The translations under genes and the position numbers were made by a program. Shown piece by piece: positions 12,781 to 18,781 of a stretch of DNA of 18,781 nucleotides (its first letter is position 1; every line of letters starts with the position of its first letter). Origin of the DNA: DATMBL01 sp050735975 (lineage in GTDB: Bacteria; Desulfobacterota; Binatia; UBA9968); assembly GCA_050735975.1 (NCBI GenBank), contig JBOHVS010000255.1, positions 1 through 18,781 of the forward strand, in the 5' to 3' direction. A model generated the notes under the pieces. That model had not been told where the DNA came from. It was given only the letters and a program-made list of their open reading frames with translations, and did no database searches.

Positions 12781-12952
12781 GGAATCTCAGATCCAGATAT
12801 TAGATTTCAGATTGCCTGCTCCCTGCCATGCGTAAAGTTCAGATTAAAAATTTCAGATCTCAAAGTCCGTCAAGCGCCCGCGCAGAATCTCACATTTCCG
12901 ATATTGCGGATACATATATCAGATAATCTGAAATCTGTAATTTGAAATCTGC
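12781..12952. repeat. Cluster of AGATCT/AAATCT repeats between hsdR and the four-helix gene
   Basis: Three groups are visible: 12783-12813 (AATCTCAGATC, TTAGATTTCAGATT), 12838-12862 (TTCAGATT, TTTCAGATCTC) and 12919-12951 (TCAGATAATCTGAAATCTGT, TTTGAAATCTG). All are degenerate units of the same 8-12 base motif as at 12218-12252. No gene or terminator is evident in the 194-base gap. Confidence 0.7.
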
Positions 12953-12964
12953 CATGGGCGGGCC

Positions 12965-15319
12965 CTAAGCTGCATAAAGAAGCGCCTGAAGCTCGTTCAC
13001 CGCCTCTTTGAGTTTCTCCGGGCCGCCAAAGAGCTTGGCGATCTCGATCACATTCCCGCGGTCGGAAATCGGCGGCACTTTGAGGACATCGGGAATGACG
13101 AACTGTGCGGTGCCGTGCTCGGCATATTTTTCGAGCAGATCGCCTAAGATCGCCCGCGCCTCCGGGCCGTATTTCTCGAAGAAGCTCTTTTCTTCCTTTT
13201 TAACCCGGTCGGCCCGCTCGCGCCGCGTGCGCAACGGACCGTTGAAGGCAAGATGACACAGCAGATCGAAAGGATCGGCCTCGGGCTGGTTACTCGAAGA
13301 CCTCAACTGATCGAAGTCGATGCCTCTTTCTTCCAGCTTGGCGATAATCTCGGCGCGGAGCGCGGGGTCGGCCCATTGTTTGCGCAAGTCGGCGGCTGAC
13401 GGATAAAGCGTTCGGACTTTCTCGGCGGCGTATTCGGAGAACTTAACGACGCGGAGTTGCTTGCCGTCAGGATCGAGTTCATAGACGAGGTGCGCGGCGA
13501 TCTCGACATGGCCGCCGTCGAAATAATATTTGCGACGGATTCCCTCAGAGTCATCTGCGATGATAGGGCGGCTCTCTTCTTCTTGTTCGGCCGCTTGGAA
13601 TTCCTCTGTGGCGATTTCGGTTACGGTTTCACCGGTCTCGCTCATTTCCTGCTCGGTAATGTAAGCCGGCTCACCGTCGAAATCGGGGTCGGCAAAAAGC
13701 CGGGTCGCCGATCCAGTATAGTCGAGAATGTTGAAGTAGAGTTTGTTGTAGTCGTCTCTAACCCGAGTTCCACGCCCAATGATTTGTTTGAACTCCACCA
13801 TCGAATTAACCACACGGGCAATGACGATATTTTTACACGTGGGAATATCAACACCTGTAGTCAGTAGTTGTGAAGTGGTCACGGTCGCCGGCGTTATAGT
13901 TTCGAGCTCCTGGAATTTGCTCAGGTAACCGCGTCCGATGGTTCCCTCTTCGGAAGTAATTCGGCAAACGTAATCCGGGTACCGTCTTACGAGGTCCTCG
14001 TTCAGGTTATTCAACGCCCGCCGCATTTCATCCGCGTGCTCCTGATCGACGCAAAACACTATCGTTTTGGCGAAGCGATCGGTTTTTTTAAGAAAGTCCG
14101 TGAGATTACGAGCGATAGCCTGGGTCCGGGCCTTAAGAGCTACGGCGCGCTCAAAATCGACTGTCTGATACTCGGCATCCGGTATGTCACGCCCATAGCG
14201 GTCCAGATCGCCTTTACTTGGCCGCCAGCCGGCCGCGTCCCATTCTGTAATGATGCGATGTACTCGGTAAGGCGCGAGAAATCCGTCCTCAATCCCCTGT
14301 CGGAGACTATAGGTGTAAATGGGGTTGCCGAAATATCGATAAGTATCACGATTATCCTGCCGTAATGGCGTCGCGGTCATTCCCAACTGATAAGCGGGCT
14401 GGAAGTATCTCAAAATCTCGCGCCAGTTACTATCATCCTTGGCGCTGCCACGGTGACACTCATCAACGATGATCAAGTCAAAAAAATCTTTAGCATATTC
14501 CTTATAAAGGCCGGGCCGATGTTCGTCTTTCGCAATGGCCTGGTAAATGGCGAAATACATTTCCCGGCCTTTGTTAACCTCGCCGTTTTCAATCTTCCAA
14601 CGCGCATCTCCAAACGTTGTAAACATCTTATCCTTCGGATCATCGATAAGGATGTTTCGATCGGCAAGATAAAGAATCTTGGGCCGGCGGTGTTCTTCCG
14701 TCCGATTCCAACGCATACTCCAGAGCTTCCAGCAGATCTGGAATGCCACCGCGGTTTTTCCGGTTCCAGTCGCCATTGTAAGCAGGACCCGCTTATCGCC
14801 TTGTAGTATCGCTTGGATGACGCGATTGATGGCGATCTCTTGATAATACCGTTGCCCCTTTCCGATAGCGGTATTGGCTGGGGTGAGAAGTTTGCTCGCC
14901 GTTTCTTCGTCCTGAATCTTCTCGGCTGCACGGAGGCGCTGCCATAGTTCGTGGGGCGTGGGGAAAGTTTTAAGTTCCCGCTCTTGGCCGTTTGTATAGT
15001 CAAACTCAATTATGGCGTGCCCGTTGGTGGAGTAGGCGAACTTCAGTCCCAGAAACTCAGCGTATTCCTTGGCTTGCTGAAGCCCATCCCCGGGTAGTTT
15101 ATAGGCTGACTTCGCTTCAATCACCGCCAACATGAAGTCACGGGCATATCGAAGCAAATAGTCTGCGCGCTTTGACGGACGGCGGCGTGCTTGGCTTCCC
15201 AGCACAACGATGCGCCCGTCCGTGAAGCTCTTTTGTTCGCTGATCTGGTCATCGTCCCAACCGGCAGCGTACAACTTTGGGAGGACGTATTTTCGGCAGG
15301 TATCCGCTTCAGTGATCAC
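12965..15319 (-). CDS. hsdR: Type I restriction endonuclease subunit, EcoEI type
   Basis: A 784-residue HsdR, a full-length motor and nuclease subunit of the EcoEI-type family. The N-terminal nuclease has Asp53 and the E-x-K pair Glu68/Lys70 in RADYLLRYARDFMLAVIEAK. The SF2 helicase motor has ATGTGKT (183-189, Walker A), DECHRG (286-291, DEAD-type box), TATP (315-318) and QIIGRGTRV (motif VI). The C-terminal third (from about 590) is the helical part that docks on the HsdM-HsdS methylase. It cleaves unmodified DNA far from the recognition site after translocation. The start is GTG at 15319 with no good Shine-Dalgarno site. It is separated from the rest of the hsd genes by 2.3 kb including a toxin-antitoxin module. 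Confidence 0.95.
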   Translation of the reverse strand: MITEADTCRKYVLPKLYAAGWDDDQISEQKSFTDGRIVVLGSQARRRPSKRADYLLRYARDFMLAVIEAKSAYKLPGDGLQQAKEYAEFLGLKFAYSTNGHAIIEFDYTNGQERELKTFPTPHELWQRLRAAEKIQDEETASKLLTPANTAIGKGQRYYQEIAINRVIQAILQGDKRVLLTMATGTGKTAVAFQICWKLWSMRWNRTEEHRRPKILYLADRNILIDDPKDKMFTTFGDARWKIENGEVNKGREMYFAIYQAIAKDEHRPGLYKEYAKDFFDLIIVDECHRGSAKDDSNWREILRYFQPAYQLGMTATPLRQDNRDTYRYFGNPIYTYSLRQGIEDGFLAPYRVHRIITEWDAAGWRPSKGDLDRYGRDIPDAEYQTVDFERAVALKARTQAIARNLTDFLKKTDRFAKTIVFCVDQEHADEMRRALNNLNEDLVRRYPDYVCRITSEEGTIGRGYLSKFQELETITPATVTTSQLLTTGVDIPTCKNIVIARVVNSMVEFKQIIGRGTRVRDDYNKLYFNILDYTGSATRLFADPDFDGEPAYITEQEMSETGETVTEIATEEFQAAEQEEESRPIIADDSEGIRRKYYFDGGHVEIAAHLVYELDPDGKQLRVVKFSEYAAEKVRTLYPSAADLRKQWADPALRAEIIAKLEERGIDFDQLRSSSNQPEADPFDLLCHLAFNGPLRTRRERADRVKKEEKSFFEKYGPEARAILGDLLEKYAEHGTAQFVIPDVLKVPPISDRGNVIEIAKLFGGPEKLKEAVNELQALLYAA

Positions 15320-15337
15320 GTCTGATTAGAAGGCCCC

Positions 15338-15360
15338 TCGCAAGGTCAAAAGTCTTGCGA
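15338..15360. promoter_or_regulatory. Inverted repeat upstream of hsdR
   Basis: TCGCAAG (15338-15344) and CTTGCGA (15354-15360) are perfect 7-bp arms with a nine-base spacer, 19 bases before the hsdR start. It could be an operator or a leader hairpin. No hsdR promoter boxes stand out. Confidence 0.35.
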
Positions 15361-15475
15361 TTCTAAGCGATTTGAAGGCTTTGTGACAAGGACCCGCTTG
15401 GGCTTCTATTGTGCGCAAAATGTGGAGCAAGGTCAGTGGGGTTGCTAACCACCGTGATAATCGCGGCGCTTGGTA

Positions 15476-15889
15476 CTATGCTAGGGAAGGGAGAATGGAA
15501 AAACGACCCAGTCGAAAAGGACGGTAAATTTGAAAACCACGCTGGTCGAGAGTGAAAATCCGCCGTATTTTCTCTCGTTCCGCTATGCGCACCAGTGCGG
15601 CATCCGCGATGTCCATAGGCAAGTCTCGATATTTCCGCATTAGTTCCTTCATCCGGGGAATATCGCTATGGCCCAACGTTAGGATCTCCACAGCCCCGGT
15701 CTCGACCATCTCCCATAGAGCGTTCTGAGCTTCCCATGAAAAACGCAAGAGATGCATTGCTTCGGTCAAAACCGGCCAACTGGTTCCAAGAGGCTCGCTC
15801 AAAGAACGGAATTCCTGTTTACAGAGTTGGTGCAGCTGATCGTCCTGGTGAATCAAAGCGACGAGAGGTCCGGTATCGACGAGAATCAT
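15476..15889 (-). CDS. vapC: PIN-domain toxin, VapC-like
   Basis: A 137-residue PIN ribonuclease with the acidic residues of the Mg-binding site: Asp5 (ILVDTGPLVA), Glu43 (LTEAMHLL), Asp93/Asp96 (LPMDIADAALV) and Asp115 (FTLDQRGF). VapC toxins cut tRNA or rRNA and stop translation. The length is normal. The ATG overlaps the antitoxin stop by four bases (ATGA, 15886-15889), giving coupled translation. The gene is 156 bases from the hsdR start and belongs to a separate unit. Confidence 0.92.
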   Translation of the reverse strand: MILVDTGPLVALIHQDDQLHQLCKQEFRSLSEPLGTSWPVLTEAMHLLRFSWEAQNALWEMVETGAVEILTLGHSDIPRMKELMRKYRDLPMDIADAALVRIAEREKIRRIFTLDQRGFQIYRPFRLGRFSILPSLA

Positions 15890-16152
15890 CGGCGCTTTTT
15901 CTTCGGTCTAACCAGCATTTGGTAGAACTTCTCTCCGGTACGCACCGACAGATCGGCGGGACCGCCCTTTACGCATCCGATCAGGTGGGCGACTAAATCG
16001 TATGGACGTTTCTTGGCGGCGCCATTTTCTTCCTGATTGGCGAGCACTCCAATCGCGTCCCGGATCACTTCTGACTTGGTCTGCCGTCTTTTTCGCGCCA
16101 GGCGTCCGATTAGCGCTTCCGTCTTTGCGTCAAGCCGCACGCTTAAAGGCAT
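15886..16152 (-). CDS. vapB: Ribbon-helix-helix antitoxin, VapB-like
   Basis: An 88-residue protein whose N-terminus (LSVRLDAKTEALIGRLARKRRQTKSEVIRDAI, residues 3-34) is a ribbon-helix-helix DNA-binding fold; the strand LSVRLD and the TKSEVIRDAI helix are typical CopG/RHH features. The C-terminal part should wrap around the PIN toxin and ends in a basic KKKRR. The ATG at 16152 has GGGAGG eight bases upstream. It is first in its operon and probably represses it through the inverted repeat at 16167-16188. Confidence 0.88.
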   Translation of the reverse strand: MPLSVRLDAKTEALIGRLARKRRQTKSEVIRDAIGVLANQEENGAAKKRPYDLVAHLIGCVKGGPADLSVRTGEKFYQMLVRPKKKRR

Positions 16153-16166
16153 GTCTTAAACCTCCC

Positions 16167-16188
16167 TGTAATACATGATTGTACTACA
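16167..16188. promoter_or_regulatory. VapB operator-like inverted repeat
   Basis: TGTAATAC (16167-16174) and GTACTACA (16181-16188) pair with one mismatch around a six-base spacer. It lies about 15 bases before the antitoxin start, where an autorepressing RHH protein would bind. Confidence 0.6.
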
Positions 16189-16257
16189 GCGTGACCTAGA
16201 GACTCAAGGCCGTAGGCTACGGGAATTGGCGCGTTTTTGACTCTAGCCGGCCGCTGC

Positions 16258-17142
16258 TCAACGCCGCGACCGTCGCTTTGAGGTTCCGAAGAACGAGCCC
16301 AGGACGCCGCGAACAATCCCGCGCCCGACCCGAGTACCGATTGAACGTGCTGCACCTTTTCCTAACTTTTCAATAAGATTGTCTGCTTCGGGATGCCACG
16401 AACTCCTGGACTCTCGCGCTGCCCGTGGCATCGACGAGATTCCAGATAATTCACCTAAATTCAGCTTAGTTATAGTCGAGTCGAGTTCGGGGTCTGAATT
16501 ATGCCGAGAGGTTTCACTCACTGCTTCGATAGAGTCCTCCTCCGTGCGCGCAACAACGGGCTCCGACTGTTCGGCTGACATTTCAATTTTACCGCTCGCA
16601 AGCAATTGTATCATCTGTGCCCATATAATCGGGTTCCGAACCGCATATATTTGACTCTTCTGCCTTCGGCTTGAGCTGATCTCAACTGCATCAGACCACG
16701 GATTGGCCGATAACACTTCCGAAAGATTAAGGGAGCGATTCTCATGCTCCCCATCGAAAATCAATCGCATATTAGTAAGCACCAGAGTACCGGAATCAAT
16801 TTCTCTTAAGCGTTGATGCGACTCTGATGCTCCACCACCCAGGTAGATTCCACGAAGGCGGGTGCCACCGCCGCCATAAAGACGATAGGCCCGCGTCTCA
16901 AAAAGCACGCTTGGTTCCTCAAATACTCCTAGCTCTCCTTCTTTTAATACGACAGAGACTTGTGTCACCGGAAGCGTTTCCCGCCCCTGTAATCCCGTGA
17001 AAAAACGTTGCGCCTGCTCGCGGTTCCTTCGTTGCCTCTCTTCGACTTCCTTCGTCTTTGCGTGAGAATTCGACATCGCTAGAATTCCGATGACCGCAGC
17101 AATCGCCAGCAACACGCCGATGGCAACTCCAAATTCGCCCAT
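16258..17142 (-). CDS. Membrane-anchored protein with PH/GRAM-like domain
   Basis: A 294-residue protein. Residues 3-23 (GEFGVAIGVLLAIAAVIGIL) are a single membrane anchor, followed by a charged coiled-coil-like stretch (VEERQRRNREQAQRFF). The middle section, GTLVLTNMRLIFDG, then SLNLSEVL and SDAVEISSS..QIYAV, has the strand pattern seen in bacterial PH/GRAM-like domains that use 'TNxRLIFDG' as a core. Residues 185-250 are acidic and low in complexity, and the end is a glycine/arginine-rich helix (RVGRGIVRGVLGSFFG, then KRRSRR), possibly amphipathic and membrane-binding. The ATG at 17142 has AGGGGG at proper spacing; a GTG two codons earlier is too close to it. Its function is unknown. Confidence 0.6.
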   Translation of the reverse strand: MGEFGVAIGVLLAIAAVIGILAMSNSHAKTKEVEERQRRNREQAQRFFTGLQGRETLPVTQVSVVLKEGELGVFEEPSVLFETRAYRLYGGGGTRLRGIYLGGGASESHQRLREIDSGTLVLTNMRLIFDGEHENRSLNLSEVLSANPWSDAVEISSSRRQKSQIYAVRNPIIWAQMIQLLASGKIEMSAEQSEPVVARTEEDSIEAVSETSRHNSDPELDSTITKLNLGELSGISSMPRAARESRSSWHPEADNLIEKLGKGAARSIGTRVGRGIVRGVLGSFFGTSKRRSRR

Positions 17143-17161
17143 TCGCACACCCCCTAAGAAA

Positions 17162-17311
17162 CTATTCCATTTTCTGAATAACCAAATGAGCAGGTGTCTC
17201 GGTGAGTAATCTTCTGAACCTGATCTGTGAATTTCCTTGGTTTAACTGCTCGATTTTCTGGTAGTCTTTTTTCGTGGAGCCTTCGGAAATTTCCTTGTCA
17301 CCTGTATCCAT
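17162..17311 (-). CDS. Possible 49-residue protein upstream of the PH-like gene
   Basis: An ATG at 17311 opens a 49-codon frame beginning MDTGDKEISEGSTKKDYQKI and ending HLVIQKME, stopping 19 bases before the ATG of the next gene. It is hydrophilic and contains no motif I recognise. No Shine-Dalgarno site precedes it. The close spacing suggests an operon, but it may be a chance frame in the leader. Nothing else supports a gene between 17143 and 17485. Confidence 0.3.
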   Translation of the reverse strand: MDTGDKEISEGSTKKDYQKIEQLNQGNSQIRFRRLLTETPAHLVIQKME

Positions 17312-17424
17312 GCGTGTGAAAAACCAATTTTCCACAAGAACTTACGATCTGCGGATATCAACAAGTTGATATATAACCCAGCGCCCTCGTGAATTAAAGC
17401 TGATGATCGGCCCGGCCCTTATGA

Positions 17425-17451
17425 TTGCATTTTCCTCTCCGTACTTATAAC
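17425..17451 (+). promoter_or_regulatory. Possible promoter of the metallophosphoesterase gene
   Basis: TTGCAT (17425-17430) and TATAAC (17446-17451) lie in the right order, but the 15-base spacer is shorter than usual. The -10-like box is directly followed by the palindrome at 17457-17476. Confidence 0.35.
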
Positions 17452-17456
17452 TTGAA

Positions 17457-17476
17457 CGAATGCAACGTTGCATTCG
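17457..17476. promoter_or_regulatory. 20-bp perfect palindrome upstream of the metallophosphoesterase
   Basis: CGAATGCAACGTTGCATTCG is its own reverse complement over all 20 bases, with no spacer. It ends nine bases before the ATG at 17486 and lies where transcription would start, so it is a likely repressor-binding site. The regulator is not in the window. Confidence 0.7.
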
Positions 17477-17485
17477 CATCAGGTT

Positions 17486-18211
17486 ATGAGCACGCCTCCA
17501 CATCCACAGGCGATTGTCGTCCATAGTTCGGACCTTCACGTAGGAATCGACGACAGCTTTGATCCGCAACGGACGTTCGGTTCTCTCAGCGTGCTCAAGA
17601 AAGTCTTAACCGCTGCGAGCGACGTAGCCGCCGATGTGGTCGTCCTGGCAGGCGACACATTCGATAACCATCGCCAGCCAACCGAACTGCTCGAGCGCGC
17701 CGGCGAAATCCTGAGAGATTACCAGCACCCCGTCGTCATTCTTCCCGGCAATCACGACCCTTTGACGCCGGACTCCGTGTACCGGCGAGCCGGTTTGGCC
17801 GCCATCTCGAACGTCAGCATCTTGGGCCTCAATGTCGATGGCGGGATGACTTTTCCCGAGCTCGAGCTGGAGATCTGGGGACGTCCCCATATTGATTACA
17901 CTGACATGTCGCCGCTGGCTAATCCGCGGCCTCGGACGACCCGCTGGCAACTCGCGGCGGCCCACGGGCATTACGTCGATGAGCCCAGGGACCCGCACCG
18001 TCTGATGGGCTCCTGGCTCATCCACCACGACGAAATCGTCGCAACCGGCGCCGATTACGTCGCGCTCGGCCACTGGAACCAGTCCACGCCGGTGGGCAAC
18101 GGACAAGTCATCGCCCATTATTCCGGATCACCCGAATACGCCGGCAGCGTCAACGTCGTCCGGCTGAAGCCCGACGGCACAGTCGACGTTAGCAGGGCTA
18201 CTCTCCGCTGA
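17486..18211 (+). CDS. Calcineurin-like metallophosphoesterase
   Basis: A 241-residue enzyme with the metal-binding blocks of the metallophosphatase fold in order: SSDLHVG (DLH 16-18), GDTFDNH (56-62), GNHD (88-91), HGHY and GHWN. It lies closest in layout to the DNA-repair-like SbcD/Mre11 and YhaO group, with the DLHVG, GDTFDN and GNHDP wording of that group, but it lacks the C-terminal DNA-binding extension and has no SbcC partner here, so it may act on nucleotides or other phosphoesters. The ATG at 17486 has a weak AGG upstream; an in-frame TTG at 17468 lies inside the palindrome and is less likely. It stands alone. Confidence 0.88.
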   Translation: MSTPPHPQAIVVHSSDLHVGIDDSFDPQRTFGSLSVLKKVLTAASDVAADVVVLAGDTFDNHRQPTELLERAGEILRDYQHPVVILPGNHDPLTPDSVYRRAGLAAISNVSILGLNVDGGMTFPELELEIWGRPHIDYTDMSPLANPRPRTTRWQLAAAHGHYVDEPRDPHRLMGSWLIHHDEIVATGADYVALGHWNQSTPVGNGQVIAHYSGSPEYAGSVNVVRLKPDGTVDVSRATLR

Positions 18212-18246
18212 TCTCTTCGATCTGATTGTATCAATCCAGAAGAGAA

Positions 18247-18335
18247 CTCACCGCGGAGGCACTGAGGGCACAGAGTAAAGAGTTCTTGCTCAAGAAATAC
18301 TCCCGTCTCTGTGAACTCTGCGTCTTTGCGGTGAA
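18247..18335. repeat. MITE-like imperfect hairpin
   Basis: The arm 18247-18275 (starting CTCACCGCGGAGGCACTGAG) and the reverse complement of 18307-18335 (starting TTCACCGCAAAGACGCAGAG) agree at 21 of 29 bases, with a 31-base centre. This CCGC.GAG..CAGAG type is, from memory, dispersed in many bacterial genomes. It sits between two convergent genes. Confidence 0.65.
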
Positions 18336-18425
18336 GTAAGACTTGCTGCTTTGGTTGCGGCGTAGCCGCGCTGTGCTCTTCCTGGTGAATAGAGTGAACG
18401 CAAATGCTCATCGCTATTTGCTGGA

Positions 18426-18781
18426 TCACGAAACTTCGATCACCGGGTTTTTCGGTCTTTTCCCTTCGAGGACGCGAATCGCTTCTTCCGCAGCGCCCCA
18501 CTCGCCGCGCCTTGACGCTTCAAAGGTGAGGGCCCCCAGGTGGGGAGTCAAGATTACGTTATCGAGTTTGAATAACGGATGATCTTTCGGCGGCGGCTCG
18601 TTTTCGATAACGTCCAGCGCCGCTCCGGCAATTTTCTTCTGTTTGAGCACGCGGAACAGCGCGTCCTCATCCACAATCCCGCCGCGCGCGGCGTTGATCA
18701 GGTAAGCGGATGGCTTTATCAGTGACAACTCTTTCTCGGCAAGCATCCGTTTCGTTTCGGCATTCAAAGGGCAGTGGATGG
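18426..18781 (-). CDS. D-2-hydroxyacid dehydrogenase, C-terminal part (cut by window edge)
   Basis: The frame is open to the window edge, so this is the C-terminal part of a longer gene; the true start lies beyond 18781. The visible part reads IHCPLNAETKRM, then NAARGGIVDEDAL, AGAALDVIENEPP and LTPHLGALT. These contain the catalytic Arg (NAARGG), Glu (ENEPP) and His (TPHLGA) of the NAD-dependent D-isomer-specific 2-hydroxyacid dehydrogenases, which include phosphoglycerate dehydrogenase, glyoxylate/hydroxypyruvate reductases and D-lactate dehydrogenase. The end (GKRPKNPVIEVS) has no ACT domain, so it is not a long SerA. Substrate cannot be decided from this fragment. Confidence 0.93.
   Translation of the reverse strand, partial: IHCPLNAETKRMLAEKELSLIKPSAYLINAARGGIVDEDALFRVLKQKKIAGAALDVIENEPPPKDHPLFKLDNVILTPHLGALTFEASRRGEWGAAEEAIRVLEGKRPKNPVIEVS

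Noticed and set aside
12218..12952. AGATCT repeats considered as a CRISPR array
   Set aside because: Units are degenerate, of irregular spacing, partly coding, and no cas genes are near.

Overview
The window looks like an accessory (defence and toxin-antitoxin) stretch of a free-living bacterial chromosome. Gene starts are preceded by bacterial Shine-Dalgarno sites, genes overlap as ATGA, and GTG/TTG starts are common. The mix of BrnTA, VapBC, type I restriction, S23-like four-helix-bundle protein and many dispersed repeats resembles soil or sediment lineages (Deltaproteobacteria, NC10 or Acidobacteria-like). No rRNA or housekeeping marker is present, so I do not assign a phylum.

Left part (1-5100) is a patchwork of small genes and repeats. 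It holds a conserved small protein (185-466, -), a Clp-fold SDH-type serine protease with one or two small upstream ORFs behind a near-consensus sigma70 promoter (850-2263, -), a decayed 3' end of a DNA methylase gene (2424-2519, -), two diverged copies of a small winged-helix-like gene (2605-2916 and 4725-4955, -), a BrnT/BrnA toxin-antitoxin pair (3132-3633, +) and a cysteine-rich zinc-ribbon protein (3908-4381, +). A 29-bp repeat occurs three times here (679, 3021, 3671).

Central part (5112-15319, all minus strand) is a type I restriction-modification island. In transcription order it reads hsdR, a four-helix-bundle protein, a dead 26-codon stub of an hsdM start, an AbiEi-nucleotidyltransferase fusion, a HEPN protein, hsdM, hsdS, a D12-class adenine methylase, a DGQHR (DndB-like) protein and an unrecognised, possibly HEPN-like protein. 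hsdM-hsdS and hsdS-D12 both overlap as ATGA and the last two genes follow within 45 and 10 bases, so hsdM to the last gene looks like one operon. The hsdM stub beside the four-helix-bundle gene shows that the locus is a recombinant: a toxin-antitoxin module and a different hsdM allele now sit where another hsdM used to begin. The intact hsdM carries an in-frame insertion of a GC-rich dispersed repeat. AGATCT-type repeats surround and enter the four-helix-bundle gene.

Right part (15476-18781) holds a VapBC-like PIN/RHH pair with a palindromic operator, a membrane-anchored protein with a PH/GRAM-like strand-rich domain preceded by a possible 49-codon ORF, a metallophosphoesterase behind a 20-bp perfect palindrome, a MITE-like imperfect hairpin, and the C-terminal part of a D-2-hydroxyacid dehydrogenase cut by the window edge.

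The best candidates for something undescribed are the type I operon carrying D12 methylase, DGQHR and unknown genes, and the AbiEi-nucleotidyltransferase/HEPN module with its array of inverted repeats.
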